64,000 bases of DNA, taken from assembly GCF_049943955.1 (NCBI RefSeq), contig NZ_JBNFTW010000002.1, forward strand, positions 186,001 through 250,000, read 5' to 3'. Positions 24,569 through 33,487 of the stretch are shown here, one piece after another; within the stretch, counting starts at the first letter, position 1, and each line of letters begins with the position of its first letter. This DNA comes from Desulfosporosinus sp049943955 (GTDB lineage: Bacteria > Bacillota > Desulfitobacteriia > Desulfitobacteriales > Desulfitobacteriaceae). Under the pieces are notes generated by a model that was not told the origin of the DNA, made no database searches, and worked only from the letters and a program-made list of their open reading frames with translations. The translations under genes and the position numbers were made by a program.

Positions 24569-25171
24569 ATGCAGATGAAACTTGATCTCGTTCATGATAT
24601 CCAAGCAGCTTATCGCAAAACGCTTGCTTCCATGTCTCGGCCAGGCTTAATCAAAAATCTCCGTGATCAGGCAGATAAGGTGGCTATGGAGATTGACTGT
24701 TTTAACTCAACCCTGGTATTGGCTCTGATGCTCTTCGATACGGAAGTAACCTTCAAAATATGTTCTGAACACGAAGTTGAGATGGCCAAGCTTATTAATC
24801 AGTTGACTTATGCCAAAGCAACGGAACTGGAGAGTGCCGATTATATTCTGATCTTACATGACTCGAAACCGGGGGATTTGGAGAAGGCTTTCCAAATGGC
24901 CCGCAGCGGAGATTTGCTGGACCCTCACAAAGGTGCAACCTTGATCATTGAAACAGACGTCGTAAGTAATGATCGGAACCTCACTCTGAAAGGGCCCGGA
25001 ATCGAAAAAGAAAACTATATGGATGTGACGCTGAACGATCAGTGGGTCGATTGGCGGGAAGAAAAAAACTCTGAATATCCTCTGGGAATTGATTTAATCT
25101 TTACAGATCGGGAGGATAACATATTGTGCCTCCCGCGGACAACTCAAATTATAAAACAGGTGGTTGGATAG
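24569..25171 (+). CDS. phnH: C-P lyase subunit PhnH
   Basis: A 200-residue subunit of the C-P lyase core, which adopts a PLP-transferase-like fold but lacks catalysis. The N-terminal pattern YRKTLASMSRPGLIKNL and the closing LGIDLIFTDREDNILCLPRTTQI are characteristic. The ATG at 24569 lies 6 bases after GAGGGGGG; an ATG two codons later is possible. The longer upstream frame has no such site. It runs directly into phnI, whose ATG follows the stop without a gap. Confidence 0.92.
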   Translation: MQMKLDLVHDIQAAYRKTLASMSRPGLIKNLRDQADKVAMEIDCFNSTLVLALMLFDTEVTFKICSEHEVEMAKLINQLTYAKATELESADYILILHDSKPGDLEKAFQMARSGDLLDPHKGATLIIETDVVSNDRNLTLKGPGIEKENYMDVTLNDQWVDWREEKNSEYPLGIDLIFTDREDNILCLPRTTQIIKQVVG

Positions 25172-26308
25172 ATGGGGTATGTTGCTGTTAAAGGCGGGAC
25201 TCTTGCCATTGAGGAATCGCTGAAACGACTAAAATATGAGCGGTTAAAAAAGGGAGCCGTTGTTGATTGTCAGAGAATTGAAAGCGGAATGCGCTGCTTA
25301 ATTGACCAAGTTATGTCAGAAAGCAGCCTATATAATGAAACGTTGGCCGCGCTGGCCATAAAGCAAGCGGAAGGAAGTCCTGAAGAAGCTGTCTTTTTAA
25401 TGAGAGCCTACCGTTCAACTCTGCCGCGCAATCATTATTCCCGCGTTGTTGAGCCTGAGGACATGATGGTCGAACGCAGAATATCCGCAAGTTTTAAAGA
25501 TATACCCGGCGGACAGATTTTAGGTGCGGCCAATGATTATACTCATCGTTTGCTTGACTTTAACTTGAGTGAGGAAAGCGATGAAGAGGCGATCAATTGG
25601 GTAGGTGATTATGTCCTGGAAGGCGGAGAAGTTAACGATAGAACAGATTTGGCTAATTTACCTAAGGTGCTGGATTATCTGCGGGAAAATGGCTTGATGT
25701 CAGTTTGTGATAATGATAACCGTGAACCGGATGATGTTACAAAAGAGAGTCTCCAGTTTCCGGCGAGCCGAAGTGAACGTCTGCAGATTTTAACCCGAGG
25801 GCAGACAGGAGCTGTTACGTCTCTGGGGTATGTAGCCTTGCGCAGTTTCGGGGCCCTTCATCCTACGGTGGGGGAACTGCGCATGGGAAATCTGCCTCTC
25901 TATGTGGATAATCCCTTCGATGAACAAAATGAAAAAGACGATGGTTACTACATTGGCGAAATTAAAGTCACGGAAGTCGAGACGTTGTTTCCGGAAGATA
26001 TCCAGAACATCAATGGGGAAAAAGAGATTGAATTCAAGCTCGGCTATGGACTTTGTTATGGTCAGAATGAGACAAAAGCAATTGCCATGAGTATTCTCGA
26101 CCGCTGTTTAGAGGCGGGTGAATCAGAGCATGCCATTAATGACGAGGAGTTTGTCCTGCTGCATATCGATTCCGTCGAGTCTTCGGGTTTTATATCGCAT
26201 CTGAAATTGCCCCACTATGTAACGTTTCAGTCCAAGTTGGACAGCGTGCGACAATCGAAAAAAGATCTGCCCCAAACTAAGGGAAACAATGAGGAGCTGC
26301 AGTCATGA
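25172..26308 (+). CDS. phnI: C-P lyase subunit PhnI
   Basis: A 378-residue nucleosidase-type subunit; PhnI can hydrolyse ATP to ribose triphosphate and, with PhnG, H and L, makes the ribosyl phosphonate. The N-terminus MGYVAVKGGTLAIEESL and the stretch RSERLQILTRGQTGAVTSLGYVALRSFG HPTVGEL are hallmarks of the family. It starts on the base after the phnH stop and its end overlaps phnJ by four bases (ATGA), so translation of the set is coupled. Confidence 0.95.
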   Translation: MGYVAVKGGTLAIEESLKRLKYERLKKGAVVDCQRIESGMRCLIDQVMSESSLYNETLAALAIKQAEGSPEEAVFLMRAYRSTLPRNHYSRVVEPEDMMVERRISASFKDIPGGQILGAANDYTHRLLDFNLSEESDEEAINWVGDYVLEGGEVNDRTDLANLPKVLDYLRENGLMSVCDNDNREPDDVTKESLQFPASRSERLQILTRGQTGAVTSLGYVALRSFGALHPTVGELRMGNLPLYVDNPFDEQNEKDDGYYIGEIKVTEVETLFPEDIQNINGEKEIEFKLGYGLCYGQNETKAIAMSILDRCLEAGESEHAINDEEFVLLHIDSVESSGFISHLKLPHYVTFQSKLDSVRQSKKDLPQTKGNNEELQS

Positions 26309-27150
26309 ACATTGAGTATAATTTCGCCTTTTTTGATGAAGGGTCTAAACGGGAAATTAGAAGGGCAACCTTAAAAGCTATTGCCATCCCGGGTTATCAG
26401 GTGCCTTTTGCCTCCAGAGAAATGCCCATTGCCAGAGGATGGGGAACAGGAGGACTTCAGTTAACCCTTTCCCTGGTGGGGAAAGAAGATAGTCTGAAAG
26501 TTATTGACCAAGGCTCTGATGAATCGGTAAATGCCGTCAATATTAAGAAACTTATTGCCCTGACGACCGGAATTGGTGTTACAGACGAAACAGCCGAAGC
26601 GACCATCATCCAATCGAGACACCGGATCCCTGAAACTCCGCTGCAAGAAGATCAGATCCTGGTTCTCCAAGTACCGATACCAGAACCTCTTAGGTATTAT
26701 GAACCGAGTGAATATGAAACAAAAAAACTTCATGCAGAACATGAATATAGTGGTGCTTGGCTTATGCTTTTTGAGCAGATCGTGAACTATGGGGCCATGT
26801 CCACAGGAGCAGATCATCCTGTGATGGTTCACAGCAGATATGTGATGGCTCCCAGCCCTATTCCGAGATTCGATAACCCCAAGCTAAATCAGAATAAAGC
26901 CTTGATTCTTTTGGGCGCCGGACGTGAAAAGAAGGTTTATGCAGTACCTCCCTACACAAAGGTTGCGTCTCTGGATTTTGAGGACTATCCCTTTAGGGTT
27001 GAAACTTTTCAGGATAAGTGCTGCAGATTATGTGGAGCTAAGGACGTATTTCTGGATGAACTATTGAATGATATTACGGGTGAAGCCTCATATCAATGCA
27101 ATGACACCAGCTATTGCCTGCAAAGAATGAATGGAATTTCAAAAGGATGA
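26305..27150 (+). CDS. phnJ: C-P lyase catalytic subunit PhnJ (radical SAM)
   Basis: A 281-residue radical-SAM enzyme that breaks the carbon-phosphorus bond, releasing the alkane and a 1,2-cyclic ribose phosphate. The family's unusual iron-sulphur motif is present: Cys240-x2-Cys243-x21-Cys265, with the extra conserved Cys271 after five more residues. These positions nearly equal those of the E. coli enzyme. The four-base overlap with phnI and the gap of 10 bases to phnK fit a tight operon. All key residues appear intact, so the pathway should be active. Confidence 0.97.
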   Translation: MNIEYNFAFFDEGSKREIRRATLKAIAIPGYQVPFASREMPIARGWGTGGLQLTLSLVGKEDSLKVIDQGSDESVNAVNIKKLIALTTGIGVTDETAEATIIQSRHRIPETPLQEDQILVLQVPIPEPLRYYEPSEYETKKLHAEHEYSGAWLMLFEQIVNYGAMSTGADHPVMVHSRYVMAPSPIPRFDNPKLNQNKALILLGAGREKKVYAVPPYTKVASLDFEDYPFRVETFQDKCCRLCGAKDVFLDELLNDITGEASYQCNDTSYCLQRMNGISKG

Positions 27151-27160
27151 GGGATTGCAA

Positions 27161-28006
27161 ATGGATGATTTTGAACGGCCTGTTTTAGCGGTGCGAAATA
27201 TTAATAAACAATACGGTCAAGGATGTGTCAATTGTCGTGGATCAAAAGGGGAGGGCTTGTTGAAAAATTATTGTCCCGTTTGTGGTACGGTATATGCCTG
27301 CAGGGATATCTCCTTTGAAGTCTATGAGGGAGAGATTTTAGGAATTGTGGGTGAAAGCGGCAGCGGCAAGTCAACGATGATGGAGTGCCTTTATTTTGAC
27401 CAGGAAGTAAGCAGCGGCGAGGCTTATATTGCCGCCTATAAAGGCGGTAAAACAAATGTCTTCAAGGAATCTTCACAGCAGAAACGATATATAAGGAATC
27501 ATCTCATGGGAAAGGTGTATCAAAATCCCCTCATGAGTCTCAAAATGAATTTCTCCTCCATTGGAAATATTGCCGAGAAGTTGATTTCAGCCGGAAACAG
27601 GAATGTGGGGCAGATGAAGGTCCGCGGGGAAGAACTATTGGAGCACGTCAATATCCCTGTCTATCGTATGAAAGAAGCTCCTAAGAACTTCTCGGGGGGA
27701 ATGCAGCAGAGGGTTCAAATTGCTAAAGCCTTATCGAACAATCCGCCGCTGCTGCTCCTCGATGAGGTCACGACAGGATTGGACTTATCTGTTCAAGCCA
27801 GTGTCCTGGATTTAATCAAGAGCATTCAAAGACAGTTAAAGATTTCTATGATTATCGTGTCTCATGATTTAGGCGTTATCAGAATGTTGGCTGATCGAAC
27901 TCTTGTTATGCTTGACGGACAGGTAATTGAACAAGGCTTAACGGATCAAATTTTAGAAGATCCCCAGCATGGTTATACTCAGAGGCTTGTCCAATCCTTG
28001 TTGTAA
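27161..28006 (+). CDS. phnK: C-P lyase ATP-binding subunit PhnK with Cys insertion
   Basis: A 281-residue ABC-type ATPase that docks on the C-P lyase core. Walker A is GESGSGKST, the signature is FSGGMQQR, and Walker B is LLLLDEV. Between the first strand and Walker A is an insertion of about 30 residues with four cysteines in two CxxC pairs (GCVNC and CPVC), which the E. coli protein lacks; a zinc or Fe-S knuckle is likely. The ATG at 27161 follows GATGAGGG; an upstream in-frame start would overlap phnJ. The gene is 26 bases before phnM. Confidence 0.93.
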   Translation: MDDFERPVLAVRNINKQYGQGCVNCRGSKGEGLLKNYCPVCGTVYACRDISFEVYEGEILGIVGESGSGKSTMMECLYFDQEVSSGEAYIAAYKGGKTNVFKESSQQKRYIRNHLMGKVYQNPLMSLKMNFSSIGNIAEKLISAGNRNVGQMKVRGEELLEHVNIPVYRMKEAPKNFSGGMQQRVQIAKALSNNPPLLLLDEVTTGLDLSVQASVLDLIKSIQRQLKISMIIVSHDLGVIRMLADRTLVMLDGQVIEQGLTDQILEDPQHGYTQRLVQSLL

Positions 28007-28032
28007 CTGCCGGCGGATGAAGGAGATAGCAT

Positions 28033-29223
28033 ATGTTTTTAATCACTAATGCTCAGATCATTACGGAAGAGTCAGTCTTAACAGGGTATAACCTTCTAGT
28101 CAAAGACGACCGGATTTTTAAGATAGTGCCTCAAGGTGAAGAAGCTATAACCGAGGAGCTTCAAGAAGATATTCAAGTTATTGACGGGGCAGGCGGCTAT
28201 GTCGCACCGGGATTTATTGATATTCACTCGGATTATATTGAGACAATGGCAGCACCAAGACCGACCTGCCTAATGGATTTTCAGATGAGTCTTCGCGAAA
28301 CAGAGAGACAATTAGTTTCCCATGGAATCACCACCATGTTCCATTCCCTATCCCTTTTTAAAGACACTGAGTATAAGCGTAAACCCATCCGAAATCCGGA
28401 AAATGTCCGGAAATTCATCGATTTGGTTGCCGGAACTGGAACTAACCATCACTTGATACGACACAAATTTCATGCCCGGTTTGAAATAGACAATGTTAAC
28501 GACGTGGAGGAATTAAAGGGGTATATCAAGGAGAAAAAGGTTCAGCTTGTTTCCTTCATGGACCATTCACCGGGCCAGGGACAATACCGGGATCTAGAGG
28601 TCTACAGGAATATGGTCAAAAGCTATAACGATTTAGAGGATCAGGTGATTGATCAAATCATTGACCGCCATCAAAGAAAGGAAAAAGTAACGATTGACGG
28701 GATTAGGCAAATCGCAGAACTGGCTCGGGAAAATGGTATCGCTATTGCGTCCCATGATGATGACACTGCCGAAAAATTAGAGTTGGTACAAAGCTGGGGA
28801 GTGACAATCAGTGAATTTCCCATCTCTTTGGCAATAGCTCAAAACGCCAAAAAGAAAGGATTGTTCACCATGGCCGGTGCCCCCAACATTCTCTTGGGAG
28901 GTTCCCACAGCGGAAATTTATCTGCAGCTGAAGCAATCCTAGCGAACACTATTGACATCCTCTGCAGTGATTATTATCCGCCTGGTATGCTGCATGCTGT
29001 GTTCATGCTTCATGAAATGTATAAATTAGATCTTGTCGACGCTTTCAAATTAGTAACCCTAAATCCTGCCAAAGCTGTCTCTCTGGATCAGGAAATCGGC
29101 TCTATCAGAGAAGGGAAGAAAGCGGACCTCCTGATAATTGAAACGATTGAGGAGAATTATCCAGTTATTACTGCTGTAATCATTGATGGGAAATTAAAGC
29201 AAACAACATCCTATTCGGCTTGA
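28033..29223 (+). CDS. phnM: Ribosyl-phosphonate triphosphate diphosphatase PhnM (copy 1)
   Basis: A 396-residue amidohydrolase-superfamily enzyme that removes pyrophosphate from alpha-D-ribose 1-phosphonate 5-triphosphate. The metal motif FIDIHSDYIE (HxD form of the family), MDHSPGQGQYRD, SHDDDTAE and the metal-binding CSDYYPPGML are present. GAAGGAGA precedes the ATG. A second PhnM paralogue lies at 34455-35657, and the two differ across most of their length. This copy belongs to the main core operon. Confidence 0.95.
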   Translation: MFLITNAQIITEESVLTGYNLLVKDDRIFKIVPQGEEAITEELQEDIQVIDGAGGYVAPGFIDIHSDYIETMAAPRPTCLMDFQMSLRETERQLVSHGITTMFHSLSLFKDTEYKRKPIRNPENVRKFIDLVAGTGTNHHLIRHKFHARFEIDNVNDVEELKGYIKEKKVQLVSFMDHSPGQGQYRDLEVYRNMVKSYNDLEDQVIDQIIDRHQRKEKVTIDGIRQIAELARENGIAIASHDDDTAEKLELVQSWGVTISEFPISLAIAQNAKKKGLFTMAGAPNILLGGSHSGNLSAAEAILANTIDILCSDYYPPGMLHAVFMLHEMYKLDLVDAFKLVTLNPAKAVSLDQEIGSIREGKKADLLIIETIEENYPVITAVIIDGKLKQTTSYSA

Positions 29224-29260
29224 AGGTTGAGTAAATTGGGAAAGGTCGGATGAACTAATA

Positions 29261-29884
29261 ATGATTGTAAGGCTTAGTCAGGAACCTTGTATTCATGAGA
29301 ACTGTCAGCTGGACAATGTTGAATTGGGTCAGTATACAGAGGTAGGGACTTATAACGTCTTAGAAAATGTTAAATTAGGCGATTTTTCTTATACAGGACC
29401 CTTTTGCATTGTTCAAAACACTGAAATCGGCAAGTTTTCTAACATTGCGGCGATGGTAAGAATCGGGCCTACCGATCATCCTATGGATAGGCCTACCCTG
29501 CATCATTTTACCTACCGCCGCAGGAAGTATGGTTTGGCAGAATCCGATGATGAACAATTTTTCCAATGGCGGAAGGAGCAGAGAGTCAAGATTGGTTATG
29601 ACACTTGGATTGGACACGGTGCCATCATCATGCCCGGGGTAAAAATCGGCAATGGAGCGGTGGTAGGCAGCGGTGCAGTGGTTACGAAGGATGTGGATCC
29701 CTATACCGTTGTAGTCGGAGTGGAGGCTAAACCAATCAAGAAACGATTTTCTGAAGAGTCTGTTCAAATACTTGAGGAGATTAAGTGGTGGGACTGGTCC
29801 TATGAAATGATTAAAGAAAGGCTTAATGATTTTTATCTTCCTATCCAAGAATTTCTGGAGAAGTATAAAAAAGCAGGTGTGTAA
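29261..29884 (+). CDS. Hexapeptide-repeat transferase of the phn cluster
   Basis: A 207-residue protein with left-handed beta-helix hexapeptide repeats (for example NVKLGDFSYTGPFCIVQNTEIGKFSNIAAMVRIG, and GHGAIIMPGVKIGNGAVVGSGAVV). It ends with a helical tail. Members of this family are regularly found in C-P lyase operons, so it is likely an acetyl- or acyl-transferase acting on an aminophosphonate or pathway intermediate, but the substrate is not known to me. It sits between phnM and phnL; the phnL ATG begins immediately after its stop. Confidence 0.8.
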   Translation: MIVRLSQEPCIHENCQLDNVELGQYTEVGTYNVLENVKLGDFSYTGPFCIVQNTEIGKFSNIAAMVRIGPTDHPMDRPTLHHFTYRRRKYGLAESDDEQFFQWRKEQRVKIGYDTWIGHGAIIMPGVKIGNGAVVGSGAVVTKDVDPYTVVVGVEAKPIKKRFSEESVQILEEIKWWDWSYEMIKERLNDFYLPIQEFLEKYKKAGV

Positions 29885-30592
29885 ATGGAAGAAATATTAG
29901 TTGTCGAGGATTTAACAAAATCCTTTATCATTCACAATTTAGCTAAGCACATTGAAGCGCTTCATGATATTTCCCTTAACCTAAAAGGAGGTGAATTCGT
30001 CGGGATTACAGGGAAAAGCGGCAGCGGAAAATCAACGGTCTTTAAGTGCATATATCGTACTTATGTACCTCAGAATGGACAAATCTGGTATAACTCTCAA
30101 AAATACGGCTTTGTAAATTTAGCAGAACTCTCAGAACGACAAATGATCTATCTTCGGAAACATGAGATTGGCTACGTATCACAGTTTCTGAATATAATGC
30201 CGCGGACAACCGCACGGGAACTGGTAAAACAAGCCGTTTTAGAAATGGGATCTGGTGAAGATTATGCCAATATGGAAGCTCAGCGAATGCTGGAACATTT
30301 TGAACTGGACAAAGAATTATGGGATTGTTATCCTGGAACCTTTTCCGGCGGTGAAAAGCTGCGCTTAAATATTGCCAGGGCTATGGTCAAGCGTCCTAGG
30401 TTACTGCTTCTGGATGAACCTACTGCCAGTTTGGATCATGCTTCAAAATTAAAAGTGCGGGAACTAATTGAGCAATTGAAACGAGAAGGAACAACGATGA
30501 TGGGAATTTTTCATGACCTGGAATTTATGGAAAACCTCTGTACTCGGGTGTATACAATGCATGATGGCAGATTGCAGGATTTTCAAATTTAA
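29885..30592 (+). CDS. phnL: C-P lyase ATP-binding subunit PhnL
   Basis: A 235-residue ABC-type ATPase. Walker A is GKSGSGKST, the signature is FSGGEKLR, and Walker B is LLLLDEP. PhnL joins PhnG, H and I in transferring the phosphonate to the ribose of ATP. The family sequences YVSQFLNIMPRTTA and PTASLD are typical of PhnL. It follows the hexapeptide transferase without a gap and is followed by 110 bases and the transporter genes, so it ends the core block. Confidence 0.93.
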   Translation: MEEILVVEDLTKSFIIHNLAKHIEALHDISLNLKGGEFVGITGKSGSGKSTVFKCIYRTYVPQNGQIWYNSQKYGFVNLAELSERQMIYLRKHEIGYVSQFLNIMPRTTARELVKQAVLEMGSGEDYANMEAQRMLEHFELDKELWDCYPGTFSGGEKLRLNIARAMVKRPRLLLLDEPTASLDHASKLKVRELIEQLKREGTTMMGIFHDLEFMENLCTRVYTMHDGRLQDFQI

Positions 30593-30702
30593 CCTAAATA
30601 TTACAATGGTTTAATGGGAACATAATTATGGTTAGGTAAAATACAACTAGGACTTATGGAACATCGCAATCATATTTTAAACATCGAGAGGAGAATAAAA
30701 AC

Positions 30703-31773
30703 GTGAAAAAAGCCACTTTATCGTTCATGGCAGTTATTCTGATGTCTTCCCTGCTAGCAGGATGCGGCACTGCCGCTTCTTTAACCTCATCGGCAAATTC
30801 CGGTTCGGGTTCAGATGTTAAAGAGCCAGCAACAATCACTATCGCCTGGCTGCCTAATAATTCAGGAGATAATGAAAAGGCTTTCCGTGACGAATTTGAC
30901 CAGATCATCGAAAAAGCAACAGGAAAAAAAGTTGAAAACAAATTGACGACTGATTATGCTATAGCCATTTCAGCCCTGGAAAGCGGAGACGCTCAAATAG
31001 GGTACTTCGGACCGAATGAATACATTGTCTCACATGCTAAAGATCCTAAGGTCATACCTTTGGTGGTGGAAAGCGGAGATTCAGGGACTTTGAACGATGC
31101 CCTTTACCACAGCCGTTTTCTCGTTAAAAAAGGCAATGAAGATCAGTACAAAGCGGGTGACAGTTATGACATTGATAACATAGCAGGGAAAAAAATGTCC
31201 TTCGTTTCCACTAGCTCAACATCTGGGTTTAATATGCCGACCGCAGCAATACTGGGGAAATTCAACAGTCAGGACAAGTGGAAAAGTCTTACCAAAGATG
31301 ACTTGGCCCAAGGCGGCAGCGGGAAATTTTTCAGCCAGGTTCTCTTTGCTGGCTCACACCAATTATCGTTAGTAAATGTACTTACGGGCAAATCTGATGT
31401 TTCAGCAGTTGATGATCTTGATGTCGCTCAATATGTAACTCTCAGCTCAGGAAAAGACAATGAGGCTGGGGCTGTCTATACGGTTAAACAGGGTGCCGAT
31501 GCTCCATTTAATACACTTGCCGGCGCTCAATTTGAGATCATTAAATCCATACCGGTCTTAAACACACCACTTGAGGCCAACAGCGCAGTGCTAAGTCAAA
31601 AAACTCTGGACCAAATAACTCAGGCACTTACCTCTGATGAGACAACAAAGGATACCAAGATATTTGCTCCGAAAGGTTCTCAAGGATCTGTCTTTGTCCA
31701 GCCCCACCGTTTCTTGAAAGTTGATGATTCCTGGTACGATCCCATGAGAAAGGTTCTGGGCTATTCTAAATAG
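30703..31773 (+). CDS. phnD: Phosphonate ABC transporter binding lipoprotein PhnD
   Basis: A 356-residue extracytoplasmic substrate-binding protein. The N-terminal signal ends in the lipobox LLAG-Cys21, so it is a lipoprotein held on the outer face of the membrane. The segments AWLPNN, SGDAQIGYFGPNEYI and FVSTSSTSGFNMPTAAIL are typical of PhnD, which binds the phosphonate group. Gly/Ser-rich linker residues 25-45 follow the cysteine. GAGAGGAG precedes the GTG start. A hairpin lies between it and phnC. Confidence 0.93.
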   Translation: MKKATLSFMAVILMSSLLAGCGTAASLTSSANSGSGSDVKEPATITIAWLPNNSGDNEKAFRDEFDQIIEKATGKKVENKLTTDYAIAISALESGDAQIGYFGPNEYIVSHAKDPKVIPLVVESGDSGTLNDALYHSRFLVKKGNEDQYKAGDSYDIDNIAGKKMSFVSTSSTSGFNMPTAAILGKFNSQDKWKSLTKDDLAQGGSGKFFSQVLFAGSHQLSLVNVLTGKSDVSAVDDLDVAQYVTLSSGKDNEAGAVYTVKQGADAPFNTLAGAQFEIIKSIPVLNTPLEANSAVLSQKTLDQITQALTSDETTKDTKIFAPKGSQGSVFVQPHRFLKVDDSWYDPMRKVLGYSK

Positions 31774-31832
31774 AAGCCAATAGTTTAAGTGAAAACCAAT
31801 ACTTATTGTATCTTCAATTAAATAGTTAGGGT

Positions 31833-31871
31833 TTGGGGGTGAGGGGCGTTGCCTTGACGCCTCTCTCCCAA
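31833..31871 (+). repeat. Intercistronic hairpin between phnD and phnC
   Basis: TTGGG...GAGGGGCG pairs with CGCC...CTCTCCCAA around a short loop, with one or two bulges. A stable stem at this place commonly raises the amount of the binding-protein message relative to the downstream transporter genes. No T-run follows, so it is not a simple terminator. Confidence 0.55.
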
Positions 31872-31890
31872 TAAGAAAGGGGGACTATGA

Positions 31891-32712
31891 ATGAAACTGG
31901 AACTAGGTGTGAACCGAGAATTTAGTGAACCTTTGTTGGAACTAAAACATGTCACCAAGTATTATCACGGTGCGGCACCGGCCCTGGAAGACATCAATTT
32001 TTCGGTTGCGGAGGGAGAGTTTATCTCTGTTATAGGCCCATCCGGTGCCGGGAAATCCACCCTTCTCCGTTGTATTAACCGGATGATTGAAGCGACCAGC
32101 GGCGAGATTTCCTTTGATGGAGTCCTTATTTCGAAACTGAAGAAACGAGACCTGAGAAAGCTGAGAACAAGGATCGGCATGATATTTCAGCATTATAATT
32201 TAGTCGATAAGTTATCAGTGATTGAGAATGTTCTTCATGGCAGGTTAGGTTACAAATCAACCCTTGCCGGGGTAATGGGACGGTATAGCCCAGAAGAAAA
32301 ACAACAAGCGATGAGGATTATTGACTTATTAGGTTTGCATGACCAGGTCTATAAACGCTGTGACCAACTAAGCGGCGGTCAGAAGCAGCGGGTTGGTATC
32401 GCCAGGGCTTTAATTCAAGATCCCAAGCTGATTTTATGTGATGAGCCCATTGCATCCTTAGATCCCAATTCAGCCAAAATTATTATGGATCACCTAAGAG
32501 ATGTTTCTGCTCAGATGGGCATAACAGTTATTGTTAATTTACATCAAGTCAGTGCAGCTCTCAAGTATTCGGATCGCATTATCGGTGTCAATCAGGGAAA
32601 AATCGTTTTCGACGGCTCCCCGAGTGCTTTAACTACCGAAAAAATCGCAGAAATTTATGGGTCGGAGTCCAATGATCTCATGGTTGAATTAGGAGAACGC
32701 TATGCAATCTGA
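31891..32712 (+). CDS. phnC: Phosphonate ABC transporter ATPase PhnC
   Basis: A 273-residue ATPase of the importer. Walker A is GPSGAGKST, the signature is LSGGQKQR, Walker B is LILCDEP, and the His-loop follows at NLHQV. The N-terminal 15 residues extend beyond the usual start of the domain. AAAGGGGG lies upstream of the ATG. It overlaps phnE1 by 11 bases, so the two are translationally coupled. Confidence 0.93.
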   Translation: MKLELGVNREFSEPLLELKHVTKYYHGAAPALEDINFSVAEGEFISVIGPSGAGKSTLLRCINRMIEATSGEISFDGVLISKLKKRDLRKLRTRIGMIFQHYNLVDKLSVIENVLHGRLGYKSTLAGVMGRYSPEEKQQAMRIIDLLGLHDQVYKRCDQLSGGQKQRVGIARALIQDPKLILCDEPIASLDPNSAKIIMDHLRDVSAQMGITVIVNLHQVSAALKYSDRIIGVNQGKIVFDGSPSALTTEKIAEIYGSESNDLMVELGERYAI

Positions 32713-33487
32713 TATTTTTGCTAAACGCAAAAAGGACAGTCTGATATTTTTTTCCTTATTAATATTGCTTACCGTTGGCTCGGTCGTCATTACCCAGTAT
32801 GACGTGTCGAAAGGGTTTACCAGTCTTCTTAAGGCTTTTATCTGGGGAGGTTCCAATTTTTATCCCGATGGTAAGTCCCTGACCATATTGCCTGATGTAC
32901 TGCGAAAATTATGGGATACGATCCTGATGTCTATTGCGGCAACGACAGTTGCCACGGTTTTCGCAACGCTTTTGGCCTTGGTTGGTTCCCGAACCACAAG
33001 GATGAACAGACTGTTTAGTCTGGTTGCCCGGGGCATAGCCTCACTCTTTCGCAACATTCCTCTCGTCGCTTGGGCCATGGTCTTAATGTTAGCTTTTAGT
33101 CAAAGCTCAATTACAGGCTATTTGGCTCTTTTTTTAGGATCGTTTGGGTTTCTGACAAGAGCCTTTATTGAAACCATTGACGAAGTGTCCAACGACTCCG
33201 TTGAAGCCTTGTCAGCTACCGGGGCCAGCTATTTCCATATAATTTTTCAATCAGTTTTGCCGTCCAGTCTTCCCCAGATGATCAGTTGGATATTATTTAT
33301 GATTGACACGAATATTCGTGATGCCACCTTAGTTGGTCTTCTTACAGGCACAGGAATCGGGTTTTCCTTTGATTTGTACTATAAGAGTTTTAATTTTCAT
33401 GCCGCAAGCCTTGTGGTGATTTTAATTGTCATTACTGTAATTCTTATTGAAATGGTTTCCAATACTATCAGAAGGGTGATTATGTGA
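32702..33487 (+). CDS. phnE1: Phosphonate ABC transporter permease PhnE (copy 1)
   Basis: A 261-residue integral membrane permease with about six hydrophobic segments. The cytoplasmic coupling loop EALSATGASYFHIIFQSVLP is the EAA motif of the family. It overlaps phnC upstream and phnE2 downstream by four bases (ATGTGA), giving a PhnC-PhnE-PhnE heterodimeric importer. Many phosphonate importers have two distinct permease subunits in this order. Confidence 0.92.
   Translation: MQSDIFAKRKKDSLIFFSLLILLTVGSVVITQYDVSKGFTSLLKAFIWGGSNFYPDGKSLTILPDVLRKLWDTILMSIAATTVATVFATLLALVGSRTTRMNRLFSLVARGIASLFRNIPLVAWAMVLMLAFSQSSITGYLALFLGSFGFLTRAFIETIDEVSNDSVEALSATGASYFHIIFQSVLPSSLPQMISWILFMIDTNIRDATLVGLLTGTGIGFSFDLYYKSFNFHAASLVVILIVITVILIEMVSNTIRRVIM

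Noticed and set aside
31833..31871. Transcription terminator between phnD and phnC
   Set aside because: The stem is good but no T-run follows, and the next gene is a functional part of the same importer.
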